The notes: generated by a model from the sequence alone, not told the origin. 64,000 bases of DNA from Acanthacorydalis orientalis (GCA_034766995.1 CM068323.1:5164467-5228466), one strand, 5' to 3'; positions 33,879 through 45,935 are shown, counted from the stretch's first letter. Translations and numbers: made by a program.

Positions 33879-33890
33879 AGGTAGACAAAT
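33624..33890. repeat. (TA)n tracts, ~270 bp
   Basis: Long TA runs interrupted by TTAGACCATTATGGACAA and TTCATATTCATATTCATA. Confidence 0.95.
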
Positions 33891-34585
33891 ATAAAAATGT
33901 ACCAGTATATGTACAAGTATATAAATAAAAGTAATCCTTTGTCAGTTTCATAAAAGGTCGAGCGTGTTCTCGGAGCGAATCCGAATTCCTTAAATTAATC
34001 TAATTGATACCGTTTGATATCCGCACATGAAACGATTTTATTTCACTACACTCAATTCGTTAAATTAAGAAAGGGATGCTACCGTCGAGTCGACACGATA
34101 TCGGAAGCGTCGGCCGATACACAAGACGCGCCGCCATTAGAACGGAACTCGCGTCACGTACGACGTTGCAAATGGCATTCTAATAAAATCGACCTCCCCG
34201 CATCCAGTTTCGAAAAATCTGCCTTTTATATCGAAACGTACACACGAACAGTGCACGTCTGTCAACTGGAAGTCACAAACAACAAACCGTATATCGGTTT
34301 ATGTACGGCTTTCTCCGTTGACTTTTCACACCGTACAGAAAAAAAAAACGAAACGTACTGCATACACACCGCTATTCATACGACGTCGTAAGTTGCAAAT
34401 AAACGCAAATAAACGTGGTTCGTGAATGATATCGTTCAATAGATGCATGAAAGGACGACGTAACGAACGAACCTCGCATCGATAGGGAGAGAGAGACACG
34501 TGCATCGACTCGGATTCAGTTTATATTTTTATGCCAGTTCTCATAATAATTGTATTTCGAGTTGTTATCAAATCGAATTTATTTC
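33891..34585. other. Unassigned DNA, less AT-rich
   Basis: Contains CpG-rich stretches (for example GTCGAGTCGACACGATATCG) and a 125-codon frame at 34,014-34,391 with no recognisable domain. It may be conserved noncoding host DNA; nothing shows that it is coding. Confidence 0.45.
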
Positions 34586-34589
34586 TATT

Positions 34590-37299
34590 AGGTTGGTGCG
34601 AAAATAATTGCGATTTTTATCGATTCCTAGTGATAACCATCATCCGCGGTTTTTTACCTTTTACCTGTCTAGAAAAAATCTAGGTACTATCGAATACAAC
34701 ACTCAGAAAATTGTAAACATACCGTTACAACACAACACCTTGCTATTCATGTAATTGTTTCATCACTATTAGCAAAGTACTAGATTGGTGCAAGAATAAT
34801 TGAGGTTTTTATCATATCCCAGTGACAACCAACAACCGCAGATTTCTATCTTTTACATATCCCGAAAAAAATCAAGGTCCTATGGAAGACAACGTCCAGA
34901 AAATTGTAAACATACGGTTAAAACACAACACCTTACTATTCTTATAATTTTTTCATCAATATTAGCAAAGTACTAGATTGGTGCAACAATAATCAAGGAT
35001 TTTATCATATCCTAGTGATTACCATCAATCGGTTTTCTATCCTTTACCTGTCTAGAAAAAATCTATGTCCTATCGAAGACAACACTCAGAAAATTGTAAA
35101 CCTATGGTTAGAACACAACACCTTGTTATTCTTGTAATTTAAAGAAATAAACTTTGTCGCTTGCAATGCTGGCCTGTTTCTTGGGTCTTTTTATATTCTA
35201 TCTTTTGCCTGTCTCGCAAAAATCAAGGTGTTATGGAAGACAAAGTTCAGAAAATTGTAAACATACGGTTAAAACACAACATCTTGCTATCATTATATCT
35301 GTTTTCATCAATATTAGAAAAGTAGTAGATTGGTGCAAAAATTATTAAGGTTTTTATCATATCTTAGTGATTAGCATCAACCGCAGTTTTCTATCCTTTA
35401 TCTGTACAGAACAAATCTAGGTCCTATCGAAGACAACACTCAGAACATTGTAAACATACGGTTAAAACACAACACCTTATTATTTTTATAACTGCTTCAT
35501 TACTATTAGCAAAGTACTAGACTGGTGCAAGAATAATCGAGGTTTTTATCATTTCCAGTGATTACCAACAACCACAGTTTTCTATCTTTTACCTGTTTCG
35601 AAAAAATCAAGGTGTTCTGGAAGACAAAGTCCAGAAAATTGTAAACATACGGTTAAAACACAACATCTTGCTATTCTCATAATTGCTTCATCACTATTAG
35701 CAAAGTACTAGATTTGTGCAAGAATAATTGAGGTTTTTATCATTTCCCAGTGATCACAACACCTTATCAAGATCCTATGGAAGACAATACTCAGAAAATT
35801 GTAAACATATGGTTAAAACACAACACCTTACTATTCTTATAATTGTTTCATCACTATTAGAAAAGTACTAGATTGTTGTAAAAATAATTGAGATTTTTAT
35901 CATTTCCCAGTGATAACCAACAACCACAGTTTTCTATCTTTTTGAGCTTTTTACCATTTCCCAGTGACAACCAACAACCGCAGATTTCTATCATTTACAT
36001 ATCTCGAAAAAAATCAAGGTCCTATGGAAGACAACGTCCAGAAAATTGTAAACATACGGTTAAAACACAACACCTTACTATTCTTACAATTTTTTTCATC
36101 AATATTAGCAAAGTACTAGATTGGTGCAAAAATTATTGAGGTTTTTATCATATCCTAGTGATTACAATCAACTGCAGTTTGCTACCCTTTACCTGTCTAG
36201 AAAAAATCTATGTCCTATGGAAAACAACACCCAGAAAATTGGTAACATACGGTTAAAACACAATACCTTATTATTCTTACAATTGTTTCATCACTATTAG
36301 AAAAGTACTAGAATGGTGCAAGAATAATTGAGCTTTTTATCATTTCCCAGTGATTACCATCAACCGCAATTTTCTACCCTTAACCTATCTCGAAAAATCA
36401 GGGTCCCGTGGAAGACAACACCCAGAATATTGTAAACATATGGTTAAAACACAACACCTTGTTAGTCTTGTAATTGTTTCATCACTTTTAGCAAAGTACT
36501 AGATTTGTGCAAGAATTATAGTACACCCGTCCCTCAATTTACGCGGGACTTTTTTTACACGAGTTTGTTTTAACACGGCAAATTATACCTCTATTTACGC
36601 TACACTTTCTATACGCGGTATCGATTTACGCGATCTCATTTTACGCGGTCAGATAGATTTCATTTTATATAATTCTTCTTTGTATTTATTATTATACATC
36701 AAATTGACGCAAATTCTTACTTGAACGTGTAAAAGCACGGCAGTGCAGCACAAAACATGCTCGGGGAGACGTCGCATCGCCTCACTAATCATCTTTGCGA
36801 TCCTAATCACGGAGCCAGAAAATATATTTTCCTAGAAGTTTTAAAAGTAAGGAACAAGTGTATACAAGTGACTCCGAAAGAAATTTATCTGCTTTTTTTA
36901 TCTAAAACATCATTATTTTTTTTTAATTCATGTGAAATAAGTATGTGTTTCTACAACTTTACAAGCTTTTATTTCCATTTTTTTTCTATTGTACTGACAG
37001 ACTCAATCTACGCGATTTTCGTTCGCGTAAAACGAATCCACGTGGAACGGATACTCCGCGTAAATCGAGGGACGGGTGTATATACTAAAAATAAATAGAA
37101 ATGTTACACGAATCTATGAACTATTCAAAAGTTTTAGTCAATTATTGGAACAGTTCAAAAGTGAACAAACTTGTTCAACGCTGAGAGAGATGTCTGCAGG
37201 TCAACGGTCTCTATTTTGATAAATAAATACAATTTCTAACCGATATACTCGTCTTCACACTCGATACATAAAAACCGTAATTAATTTCGCACCAACCTG
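34590..37299. repeat. Tandem array of ~190-bp units carrying a mariner end
   Basis: Starts with GGTTGGTGCGAAAATAATTG and its degenerate forms (GATTGGTGCAAGAATAATTG) recur about every 190 bp near 34,782, 34,978, 35,332, 35,522, 35,710, 36,119, 36,310 and 36,502. Each unit also has CTATGGAAGACAAC..CAGAAAATTGTAAACATACG and ACACAACACCTT. The block closes at about 37,270-37,299 with the inverted end CGTAATTAATTTCGCACCAACC. It looks like one mariner or MITE whose end was amplified internally. Confidence 0.9.
36523..37079. mobile_element. pogo-like MITE, ~557 bp, inside the array
   Basis: Ends ACACCCGTCCCTCAATTTAC and ...CCGCGTAAATCGAGGGACGGGTGT, flanked by TA on both sides. Subterminal TTTACGCG motifs recur (TTTACACGAG, ATTTACGCGATC, TTTTACGCGG). 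No transposase. TA target and the end type suggest pogo/Tigger mobilisation. Confidence 0.82.
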
Positions 37300-37841
37300 A
37301 TGAATATATACGAATTTAAAACGATATTGATCATAAGAATCACACCTTGCCAGACCAGATACACAGGCGTCAACTTGAACATTGAAAAATAAACTTAGTT
37401 TTTTTAAAGCAAACATTCGCTGTCAGTGCTTATTTTCAACTGTATTGAACACAAACAAATATATTGACATAAAAATATTCGAAAAAGATATAAACTTTTG
37501 AACGAGAAGCGAAAATTGATAGAATAAATAATAATAGTAATAATAATAATAATTGAGAAACGATCCGAATCCTGTTCCAGATTCGCAGAAGTGACACGCG
37601 GTCACGATTCAGTTCTAGGAAAAATATGTCTGTTTTTTTAAGCCTGTACTAGAATTGAAAAAGAAACTATGAGATATTTTATATCACTATTTATTTCTTA
37701 TTGTAATAAAGAGTATATGATTTATTATTACTAATTATCAATCATAGGAATAAATAAATAAATGAATGAATGAATAAAAAAATATCTTTAAATCTGTCTC
37801 TAAATTTAACAAGGAAAATTAATTATAATACTTTGGAATGA

Positions 37842-37842
<1 letters not shown>
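37300..37842. other. Unassigned AT-rich DNA
   Basis: Short (TAA)n and (AATA)n runs; no gene signal. Confidence 0.5.
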
Positions 37843-37915
<73 letters not shown>

Positions 37916-38963
37916 GTATATAACAGTATATAACATATATGTATATACACTTTTCCCAGCGATGCTCAATAAGTCCGATACCCTTTTTATAATAAGAACT
38001 GTCTTGCTCCTCAAAATACCCATTAACTGCCGACATCACTTCTTCATCGTTGGGAAATCTTTGACCACTGAGCCATTTTTTCAAGTTTGGGAACAGAAAA
38101 TAATCCGAGGGGGCTAAATCTGGCGAATAGGGTGCATGAGGTAGCAATTCAAACTTTAATTCATTAATTTTGGCCATTGCAATAACGGATTTGTGAGCTG
38201 GAGCATTGTCTTGATGAGACAACACTTCCTTCTTAGCCAAATGCGGCCGTTTTTGCTTGATTTCTTCGCTCAAACGTTGCAATAAGTTCGCATAATACTC
38301 GCCGTTGATAGTTTTTCCTTTTTCAAGATAGTCAATGAAAATTATCCCACACGCATCCCAAAAAACCGACGCCATGACCTTGCCTGCAGATGAAACGGTC
38401 TTCGCCTCCTTTGGAGCCGGTTCTCCCTTTTCAGTCCATTGTTTTGATTGTTCTTTTGTCTCGGGTGTGAAGTGATGGACCCATGTTTCATCCATGGTTA
38501 TGAAACGGCGCAAAAATTCTACTTTGTCGCTGTGAAACTTCGCTAAACACTCAATTGAAACATATTCACGACACTGTTTTTGCTCAAGTGTGAGCAAGCG
38601 CGGCATCCATCTTGCACACAGCTTTCTCATGTCCAAATTTTCGGATAATATGCGATGTACCGCACTTTTTGAAATGCCTACTATGTCTGCTAGCTCGCGC
38701 ACTTTCAGTCGACGATCATCCAGTACCGCTTTGTGGATTTTCTTCGCCATTTCTGGAGTCGTCACCTCATTCGGTCGACCACTGCGATGCTCGTCTCGGC
38801 AGCTCGTACGGCCTCGTTTAAGCTCTGATACCCTATATTTCACTGTTGTAAACGAAGGAGCAGACTCGCCCAGAGTAGAATCCAGTTCAGCTTTTATATT
38901 GGTCGGGCTGAGGCCTTTCAAATAAAAGTATTGTATCGCGTAACGATGACCGATTTTCTCCAT
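37806..38963 (-). CDS. Mariner A transposase, open, with a microsatellite-encoded tail
   Basis: ATG at 38,963 (MEKIGHRY). Open through ALL known blocks: helix-turn-helix 1 (NIKAELDSTLGE), GRP linker (RSGRPNEV), helix 2 (KVRELADIVGISKSAVHR), TMDETWVHH, HQDNAPAHK, LAPSDYFLF (34 residues between the last two Asp), to EHRWEKCI. The normal last nine residues (ELKGDYVEK in other copies) are replaced by a Tyr/Ile-rich tail read from the TA tract until 37,806. It is the only uninterrupted mariner frame holding both DNA-binding and catalytic domains. Lost left terminal repeat means the copy itself should not move; whether the protein works is unknown. Confidence 0.85.
37843..37943. repeat. (TA)n tracts replacing the A3 left end
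   Basis: TA runs join directly to the transposase sequence of A3, whose terminal repeat on this side is missing. Confidence 0.92.
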
Positions 38964-39144
38964 TTTCACAAATTCACTGAAAACGTTCACTATTGATGGC
39001 TGCCAAACAAATACTAAACAACGTGGCGTCCTCAAACTTCAAACATATGCTTTACAGATTGTGTGTACTTTCTAATACAATGATATTTTTCAAACAACTA
39101 CCGCCATCTCTAGGTCAGACCGGGTACTTCTGGGACCACCCTCG
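37944..39144 (-). mobile_element. Mariner family A, copy A3, left end lost
   Basis: The right end is intact (GGGACCACCCTCG then TGTATA). The left ~85 bp of the element, including the terminal repeat, are replaced by the TA tract. Confidence 0.93.
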
Positions 39145-39146
39145 TG

Positions 39147-39148
39147 TG

Positions 39149-39187
<39 letters not shown>

Positions 39188-39205
39188 GTATATGTATGTA
39201 TGTAT
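39147..39205. repeat. (TA)n and (TATG)n tract
   Basis: Directly beyond the A3 right end. Confidence 0.93.
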
Positions 39206-39630
39206 GGCTTTGTAAGAGTGTAAGCGAAAGTGTTTTCATCACAGACGATTATTTTACATCTGTGATTTCGAAAAGAGTCCGAACACAAGTACATTCTTTC
39301 ATCGGAACATTTTCCATTCGCGCACCGATGCTCCTGTACGAGAATTCATTTCTGAATTAAATAAATGACAATTGGAAATTTAGAATAAACGGACGGACGT
39401 TTAACGAGAACGAGAGCGGAGACACGAATCGACGTGTGAAAGAATTTCTTGAGCTGAGATTAAATGGAACCGACGAGGCGCATAGAATTCGTGCGTATGT
39501 GCGCGTCTGTTGTTTTTTTTTTTACCTTGTCCGTTTTATCGACGTGCCACGGTGAATTAAAATAAGTGACTGAAATATCTGGCAAAATGTTGTTGATGAA
39601 TCAATTTTATTTCATAATATTCGTTCTTGT

Positions 39631-39635
<5 letters not shown>
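39206..39635. other. Unassigned DNA, less AT-rich
   Basis: No frame, RNA or transposon signal; similar in texture to 33.9-34.6 kb. Confidence 0.45.
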
Positions 39636-39676
<41 letters not shown>

Positions 39677-39708
39677 AGCTTATATATATATATATATATA
39701 TATATAAC
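39636..39708. repeat. (TA)n tracts
   Basis: Two TA runs split by TTTATAAGCT. Confidence 0.95.
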
Positions 39709-42226
39709 AGATAAAACAGACAGGGCAAATCAGGTAAATAAGTTAGATAAAGTAGATAACGCAGACAAGGAGCATAAGACAGATATAAGGCAAACAAGGC
39801 AGACAACGCAGATAATGTAGACAAGACAGATACAAGATAAATATAAGACAGAAAAAAGACAGCTCTGGGAGATTAGACAAATATAAAACAGATGTGACAA
39901 ACATAAAACAGATATAAGACTGATATTAAATAAGAAAGATATAAGATAGACAACGCAGATAAGTTATAGAAGGAAGAGAAAGCAGACAAGGCAGATAATG
40001 TAGACAAGACAGATACAAGATAAATATAAGACAGAAAAAAGACCGCTCTGGGAGATTAGATAAATATAAAACAGATGTGACAAACATAAAACAGATATAA
40101 GACTGATATTAAATAAGAAAGATATAAGATAGACAAAGCAGATAAGTTATAGAAGGAAGAGAAAGCAGACAAGGCAGATAATGTAGACAAGACAGATACA
40201 AGACAAATATAAGACAGATAAAAGACAGCTAATGGAGATAAGATAGATATAAGACAGATATAAGATAGACAAAGCAGATAAGTTAGAAAAGGCAGAGAAG
40301 GCAGACAAGGCAGATAATGTAGACAAGACACATACAAGATAAATATAAGACAGATAAAAGACAGCTAAGGGAGATAAGACAGATATAAGGCAAATATAAA
40401 ATAGATATAAGACTGATATTAAATAAGACAGATATAAGATAGACAAGGCAAATAAGTTATACAAGGTAGATAAGGCGATAAGGTAGACAAAGCAGATAAG
40501 TTAGATAAGGCAGATTAAAGCAGACAAGGCAGATAATGTAAATAAGACTGATAAGATAGATAAGACAGATATAAGACAGACAAGGCAGACAAATTAAATA
40601 AGGTAGATATTGATTATAAGTATAAGTCATATAAAACACACATATAAGACTGATAAGGTAGATAAAACAGATATAAGACAGATATAAGACAGACAAGGCA
40701 GATAATGTAGATAAGACAGATATAAGACAAATATAGGACAGACATAAAATAGATAAGGCAGATATATGACAGATATGATAGACAAGTTAGACAAGGGAGA
40801 TAAGAGAGTTATAAGATAGATATAATACAGATAAGGTAGAAAAAGCAGAAAAGTCAGACAGAATAAGTAAGGAACATAAAGCAGATAAGGTAAATGATAT
40901 AGATAAGAGAGATATAAGACAGGTATGATGCAGAAAAAGCACATAACTTATATAACGTAGACAAGGCAGACAATGTAGATAAGACAGATATTAGAAACCT
41001 AAAACAAATAAGGTAGATAAGGTAGAAAAGGTAGTTATAAGACAAATATATGACAGATAAAAGACAGATAAGGCACGTATAAGACCGATATAAGACAAAA
41101 AAGGCACATAACGTAGATAAGACAGATATAAGACAAATATAAGACAGACATAAGATATATAAGGTAGATATAAGACAGATACGATAGACAAGGTAGACAA
41201 GAGAGATGTAAGATAGATATAAGACAGATAATACATACATAAGGTAGATAAGACAGACAAAGCAGACGAGGCAGACAAGGCAGACAAAGTTAATAAGGCA
41301 GATAAAACAAATAAGACAGATAAGGCAGACAAAGCAAACACGGAAAACAAAGTAAATAAAGCAGACAAAGTAAATAAGGAAGATAAAGCAAATAAGGCAG
41401 ATAAGACAGATATAAGACAGATAAGGCAGACAAAGCAGACAAGGCAGACAAAGTAAATAAGAAGATAAAGCAAATAAGGTAGATAAGACAGATAAAGCAG
41501 ACAAAGTAGACAAGGCAGACAAAGTAAGTAAGGAAGATAAAGCAAATAAGGTAGATACGACAGATAAGGCAGACAAAGCAGATAATGCAGACCAAGTTAA
41601 TAATGCACATTAAGGCATATAAAGCAAATAAGGTAGATAAGGTAAATGATGTAGATAAGAGAGATATAAGACAAATATAAGGCAGATAAATAAGACAAGT
41701 TAGACAAAGCGAACAAGGCAGATAATGTAGATAAGACAAATATGAGAAACCTAAGACAGATAAGGTAGATAATACAGTTATAAGACAAATACAAGACAGA
41801 TATAAGACAGATAAGGTATATGAGACGAACATAAGAGAGACAAGGCAGATAAGGTAAATAAGGTAGATAAGAGAGATACGAGACAGATATAAAACAGATA
41901 TAGGAGAGTATTAAAACATATATAAGACAAATATAAGACAGATATAAGATAGATAAGATACAAGACAGATAATTTAGATAAGACAGATATAAAACAGACG
42001 AGGTAGATCAGACAGACAAGTTAGATAAGACAGATGTAAGACATATACAAGGCAGATAAGGCAAACAAGACAGATATAAGACAGACAACGTAGACAAAAC
42101 TGATAAATTGGATATAAGACAAATATGAGACAGACAAGACGTACAATATAGATAAGTTACAAGAGACAGGTATAAAATAGAGAAAGCAGACATGGTAGAC
42201 AAGAGGGACAAATTAGATAAGACATA
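39709..42226 (+). repeat. GACA/GATA tract, ~2.5 kb
   Basis: Imperfect GACAGATAAG, GACAGATATAAG and GACAAGGCAGATAA units with almost no pyrimidine runs on the plus strand. Longer duplications are embedded: about 39,830-39,975 recurs at 40,012-40,155 (AGACAGCTCTGGGAGATTAG). Minus-strand frames of up to 240 residues rich in Leu/Tyr/Cys are artefacts of the repeat. Confidence 0.95.
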
Positions 42227-42228
42227 TA

Positions 42229-43147
42229 CGAGGTTAGACAATTAAGTAATGCGACCGATTTTTTTTCTCGGCCTGTGGTAACACTGCGAACCTGTAACTC
42301 CGCCACCGTAGCAGATCCCTACTCTCTCGATTGAGACCTTGACCACCCTCGTACGATCATTTCTTCGCCAGCTGTTTAGTGTTTTGTAACAACGCGCGAG
42401 TAGTGCATGTCACGAAGCCCACCGAATGAACATCGCTCAAGATTGTCTCGAGCAGGTTGAAAGTGATCCCACTCTTCTCGATCGAGTTATTACTGGTGAT
42501 TAAAGTTGGTTCTTTCAATATGACCCCGAAACTAAACGACAAAGCCAACAGTGGCTGTCCTCTGGAGCACCAAGGCCAAAGAAGGCGAGAATGAGCAAGT
42601 CCAAAGTGAAAACCATGTTGATTTGCTTCTTCGACAGCAAAGGGATGGTTCACAAAGAGTTCGTACCACCTGGACAAACCGTAAATCAAGTATTCTACCG
42701 CAATGTGCTCGAAAAATTACGAAAAAGGGTGCTCAGAGTGCGTCCAGAGATCGCGAAGACTTGGGTTCTGCATCACGACAATGCTCCCTGTCACAGTGCG
42801 TTCAGTGTCTCTCAGTTTTTGGCGTCTAAAGGCATCGCAACGTTACCACAACCGCCCTATTCACCGGACATGTCACCCTGCGACTTTTTCCTATTCCCCC
42901 ATATGAAAAAATTCGTCAAAGGTCGACATTTTGACTCCGTTGAAGATATCCAAGAATCTGTGACGAGGCTACTCGGAGAGGTCCCACAAGAAGTGTTCCA
43001 GAATTGTTACGAAAACTGGAAAACTCGCTGGAATAAGTGTATAGATGCGGGAGGGGACTACTTTGAAGGGGATCGCAGCGATATACCTTAATTTTTAAAT
43101 ATACTCGATTTTTGAATTTTGTCGCATTACTTAATTGTCTGACCTCG
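42229..43147 (+). mobile_element. Mariner family B deletion derivative B6 (919 bp)
   Basis: Left end ACGAGGTTAGACAATTAAG after TA, right end intact but followed by TG instead of TA. Junction: GTCACGAA joined to GCCCACCGAATGAAC, which removes the start codon. Inserted at the edge of the GACA tract. Confidence 0.95.
42426..43091 (+). pseudogene. Mariner B transposase, catalytic part with nonsense (B6)
   Basis: MNIAQDCLEQ to VITGD, then TAA in place of the Glu codon next to the first catalytic Asp (GD*SW), then open from 42,591 (MSKSKVKTM) to the end with HHDNAPCH and MSPCDFF. Confidence 0.88.
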
Positions 43148-43227
43148 TGTATATATATATATATATATATTTTCTATATACATATATATATACATACATA
43201 TATATACATATATATACATATATATAC

Positions 43228-43280
<53 letters not shown>

Positions 43281-43285
43281 CATAG
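43148..43285. repeat. (TA)n tracts
   Basis: TA runs and repeated CATATATA units. Confidence 0.93.
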
Positions 43286-43551
43286 TTGAAACATAATAAT
43301 TTTTATTTACACCATTAAAGCAAAGATTTAATGGTGTTCAAACACTACCTAACATTTTTACTATTTGATAAAAACTTTTACTATAAAAGTGATTTAATAA
43401 ATGTGTTCTTATATATATACATAGTTGAAACCTAATAATTTTTATTTCCGTCATTAAAGCAAACCTTTAATGGTGTCTAAACACCATCTAACATTTTTAA
43501 TATTTAATAAAAACTTTACTACAAAAGTAATAATTAATTTACACGTATCCT
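43286..43551. repeat. ~140-bp tandem repeat (two units)
   Basis: Units start TTGAAACCTAATAATTTTTA and contain CATTAAAGCAAACCTTTAATGG, a small palindrome. Further units lie at 45,772-45,845 and 45,931-46,085, so the array was split by the insertions between. Confidence 0.85.
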
Positions 43552-43553
43552 TA

Positions 43554-43679
43554 CGAGGGTGGTCAAGGTCTCAATCGAGAGAGTAGAGATCTGCTATTAC
43601 GGTGGCGGAGTTGCAGGTTCGCAGTGTTACCACAGGCCGAGAAAAAAAATCGGTCCCATTACTTAATTGTCTGACCTCG
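43554..43679 (-). mobile_element. Solo 126-bp left end of mariner B
   Basis: Reverse complement of the first 126 bp of B. One side is the normal terminal repeat (TTGTCTGACCTCG), the other is CGAGGGTGGTCAAGG, which inside every B copy lies at the inner boundary of this module. TA flanks both sides. It sits inside the ~140-bp tandem repeat. Confidence 0.92.
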
Positions 43680-43681
43680 TA

Positions 43682-44530
43682 TATTTTTACCTAAATTTGA
43701 CAATAAATATTAAAAACGATTTTTTATCTACATGACAAGTATACTCGAAATTAAAAAAAAAATGCTATTTTTTCATGACGAGCATACTCGACATAAACGC
43801 TTAAAGTGTTAATGTTCAATGAATCAATATTGATCATTTTTGATTACAACGTATGTGCATGTCGGTGGATCTTCTTACCATCAATTATTTTCATCTAGTT
43901 GTACGAACATGGAATCGATTTTCGAATTGAAATCAATTAATGTTCGATGAGATCACAGTACAAAATCGAATCGTTAACTCGGCACGACGATCCTCTCTAT
44001 CCGTCTGTCTAATTCTACATTCACGAACTGAAAAACAAATCATTATCAAGCGTTTCCCGTAAACGACACAAATATTTGAACGTAATATATAAATTTTATT
44101 TATTTATAGTTTGTCTCCGAACAGCATCGATTTTACCAATAAAAATACTAACGTAAGAATGTTATGAGAGGAAATTTTTTTTATATCGTAGAATTCTTGA
44201 ATCGAATTTACCTTCAGTGACATTCTTTTCTAGTATGGTATCAATCTATTTTTATCTGTTGACGAGTACCTTTCATCCTGTGTACACTCGTACGCCTGTA
44301 TGCTCGCATGTCACTGTGTGTGTGTGTGTGTGTGTGGCTGTGTATTCTCCGAAAGGGTTCTCGTAAACTTTTTTCCATCCGTACAATATACACTCGAGAT
44401 ACAATAAGAGCGTCGATACTTTTCGACATGGTGTGAAAATTGGCCATGTTTGCTTTTTAAAAAAATATAATATGTCCATTCAATCCTGTCCTATAACTCT
44501 ATATCTATTTCTCTTTATATTTATCTGTCA

Positions 44531-44534
<4 letters not shown>
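43682..44534. other. Unassigned DNA
   Basis: Includes (GT)n at about 44,316-44,334. No gene signal. Confidence 0.5.
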
Positions 44535-44576
<42 letters not shown>

Positions 44577-44848
44577 ATCTATCTATCTTTCTATTTATCT
44601 ATCTATTGATCTTATCGGTTTTACATCTGTCTTTCATCTGTCTCATCTACCTTATCTGATTTATCTGTCTTGTCTAACTTGTCTGCCTTGACTATCTTAT
44701 ATCTGACTTATATGTGTCTTCTCTATCTTGTCTGTTTGTACGCCTTATCTGCATTGTCTGCACTATCTGTCTTGTCTGCCTTATATATCTCTTGTCTGCA
44801 GTGTCTGTCTTGTCTATCTTATATCTGTTCTATCTGCCTTTCCTCTTA
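44535..44848. repeat. (TA)n, then TATC and TCTG/TCTT tract
   Basis: The pyrimidine-rich part (TTGTCTGCCTTATCTG-like units) is the complementary strand form of the 39.7-42.2 kb tract. Confidence 0.92.
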
Positions 44849-44850
44849 TA

Positions 44851-45767
44851 CGAGGTCAGACAATTAAGTAATGCGACAAAATTCAAAAATCGAGTATATT
44901 TAAAAATTAAGGTATATCGCTGCGATCCCCTTCAAAGTAGTCCCCTCCCGCATCTATACACTTATTCCAGCGAGTTTTCCAGTTTTCGTAACAATTCTGG
45001 AACACTTCTTGTGGGACCTCTCCGAGTAGCCTCGTCACAGATTCTTGGATATCTTCAACGGAATCAAAATGTCGACCTTTGACGAATTTTTTCATATGGG
45101 GGAATAGGAAAAAGTCGCAGGGTGACATGTCCGGTGAATAGGGCGGTTGTGGTAACGTTGCGATGCCTTTAGACGCCAAAAACTGAGAGACACTGAACGC
45201 ACTGTGACAGGGAGCATTGTCGTGATGCGGAACCCAAGTCTTCGCGATCTCTGGACGCACTCTGAGCACCCTTTTTCGTAATTTTTCGAGCACATTGCGG
45301 TAGAATACTTGATTTACGGTTTGTCCAGGTGGTACGAACTCTTTGTGAACCACCCCTTTGCTGTCGAAGAAGCAAATCAACATGGTTTTCACTTTAAAAT
45401 CGCCTTTTTTAAAATGGCCTTTTTTAAAATCGGCATGCCACCGAAGCACCTGACTACGACTCAGAGCATCACTACCATACACTTTAAGCACTTTTTCATA
45501 AGTTTCTGTCGCGGTTTCGCCGAGTTTTGCACAAAATTTTATCGCGCACCGTTGCTCTAAATTTCTCTGTTCCATTTTCGTGACATGCACTACTCGCGCG
45601 TTGTTACAAAACACTAAACAGCTGGCGAAGAAATGATCGTACGAGGGTGGTCAAGGTCTCAATCGAGAGAGTAGGGATCTGCTATTACGGTGGCGGAGTT
45701 ACAGGTTCGCAGTGTTACCACAGGCCGAGAAAAAAAATCGGTCGCATTACTTAATTGTCTGACCTCG
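44851..45767 (-). mobile_element. Mariner family B deletion derivative B7 (917 bp)
   Basis: Intact ends with TA on both sides. Keeps the first ~54 codons, then three GATTTTAAA-like direct repeats at the junction, then AAAGTGAAAACCATG. Placed in opposite orientation to B6 across about 2 kb. Confidence 0.95.
44907..45575 (-). pseudogene. Mariner B transposase lacking linker and first Asp (B7)
   Basis: ATG at 45,575: MEQRNLEQRCAIKF, first helix-turn-helix up to RWHADFKKGH, filler FKKGDF, then KVKTMLICFF to IP. No stop. First catalytic Asp block is deleted; HHDNAPCH and MSPCDFF remain (the preceding His in WVLHHDN is Pro here, WVPHHDN). Confidence 0.88.
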
Positions 45768-45771
45768 TAAA

Positions 45772-45842
45772 CACAATCTAACATTTTTAATATTTGATCA
45801 AAACTTTTACCACAAAAATTATTTAATTAATTTACACGTGTT

Positions 45843-45935
<93 letters not shown>

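Noticed and set aside
34014..34391. 125-residue frame in a less AT-rich region as a possible host exon
   Set aside because: No domain, no splice context or repeat of codon bias that I could defend; left as unassigned DNA.
34590..36520. Regularly spaced repeats as a CRISPR array
   Set aside because: Units are ~190 bp and diverged, without short identical repeats and unique spacers; the genome is eukaryotic.
40056..41963. Several minus-strand frames up to 240 residues rich in Leu, Tyr, Cys and Ile that look like membrane proteins
   Set aside because: They are translations of the GACA/GATA tract; several frames overlap on the same DNA and composition follows the repeat.
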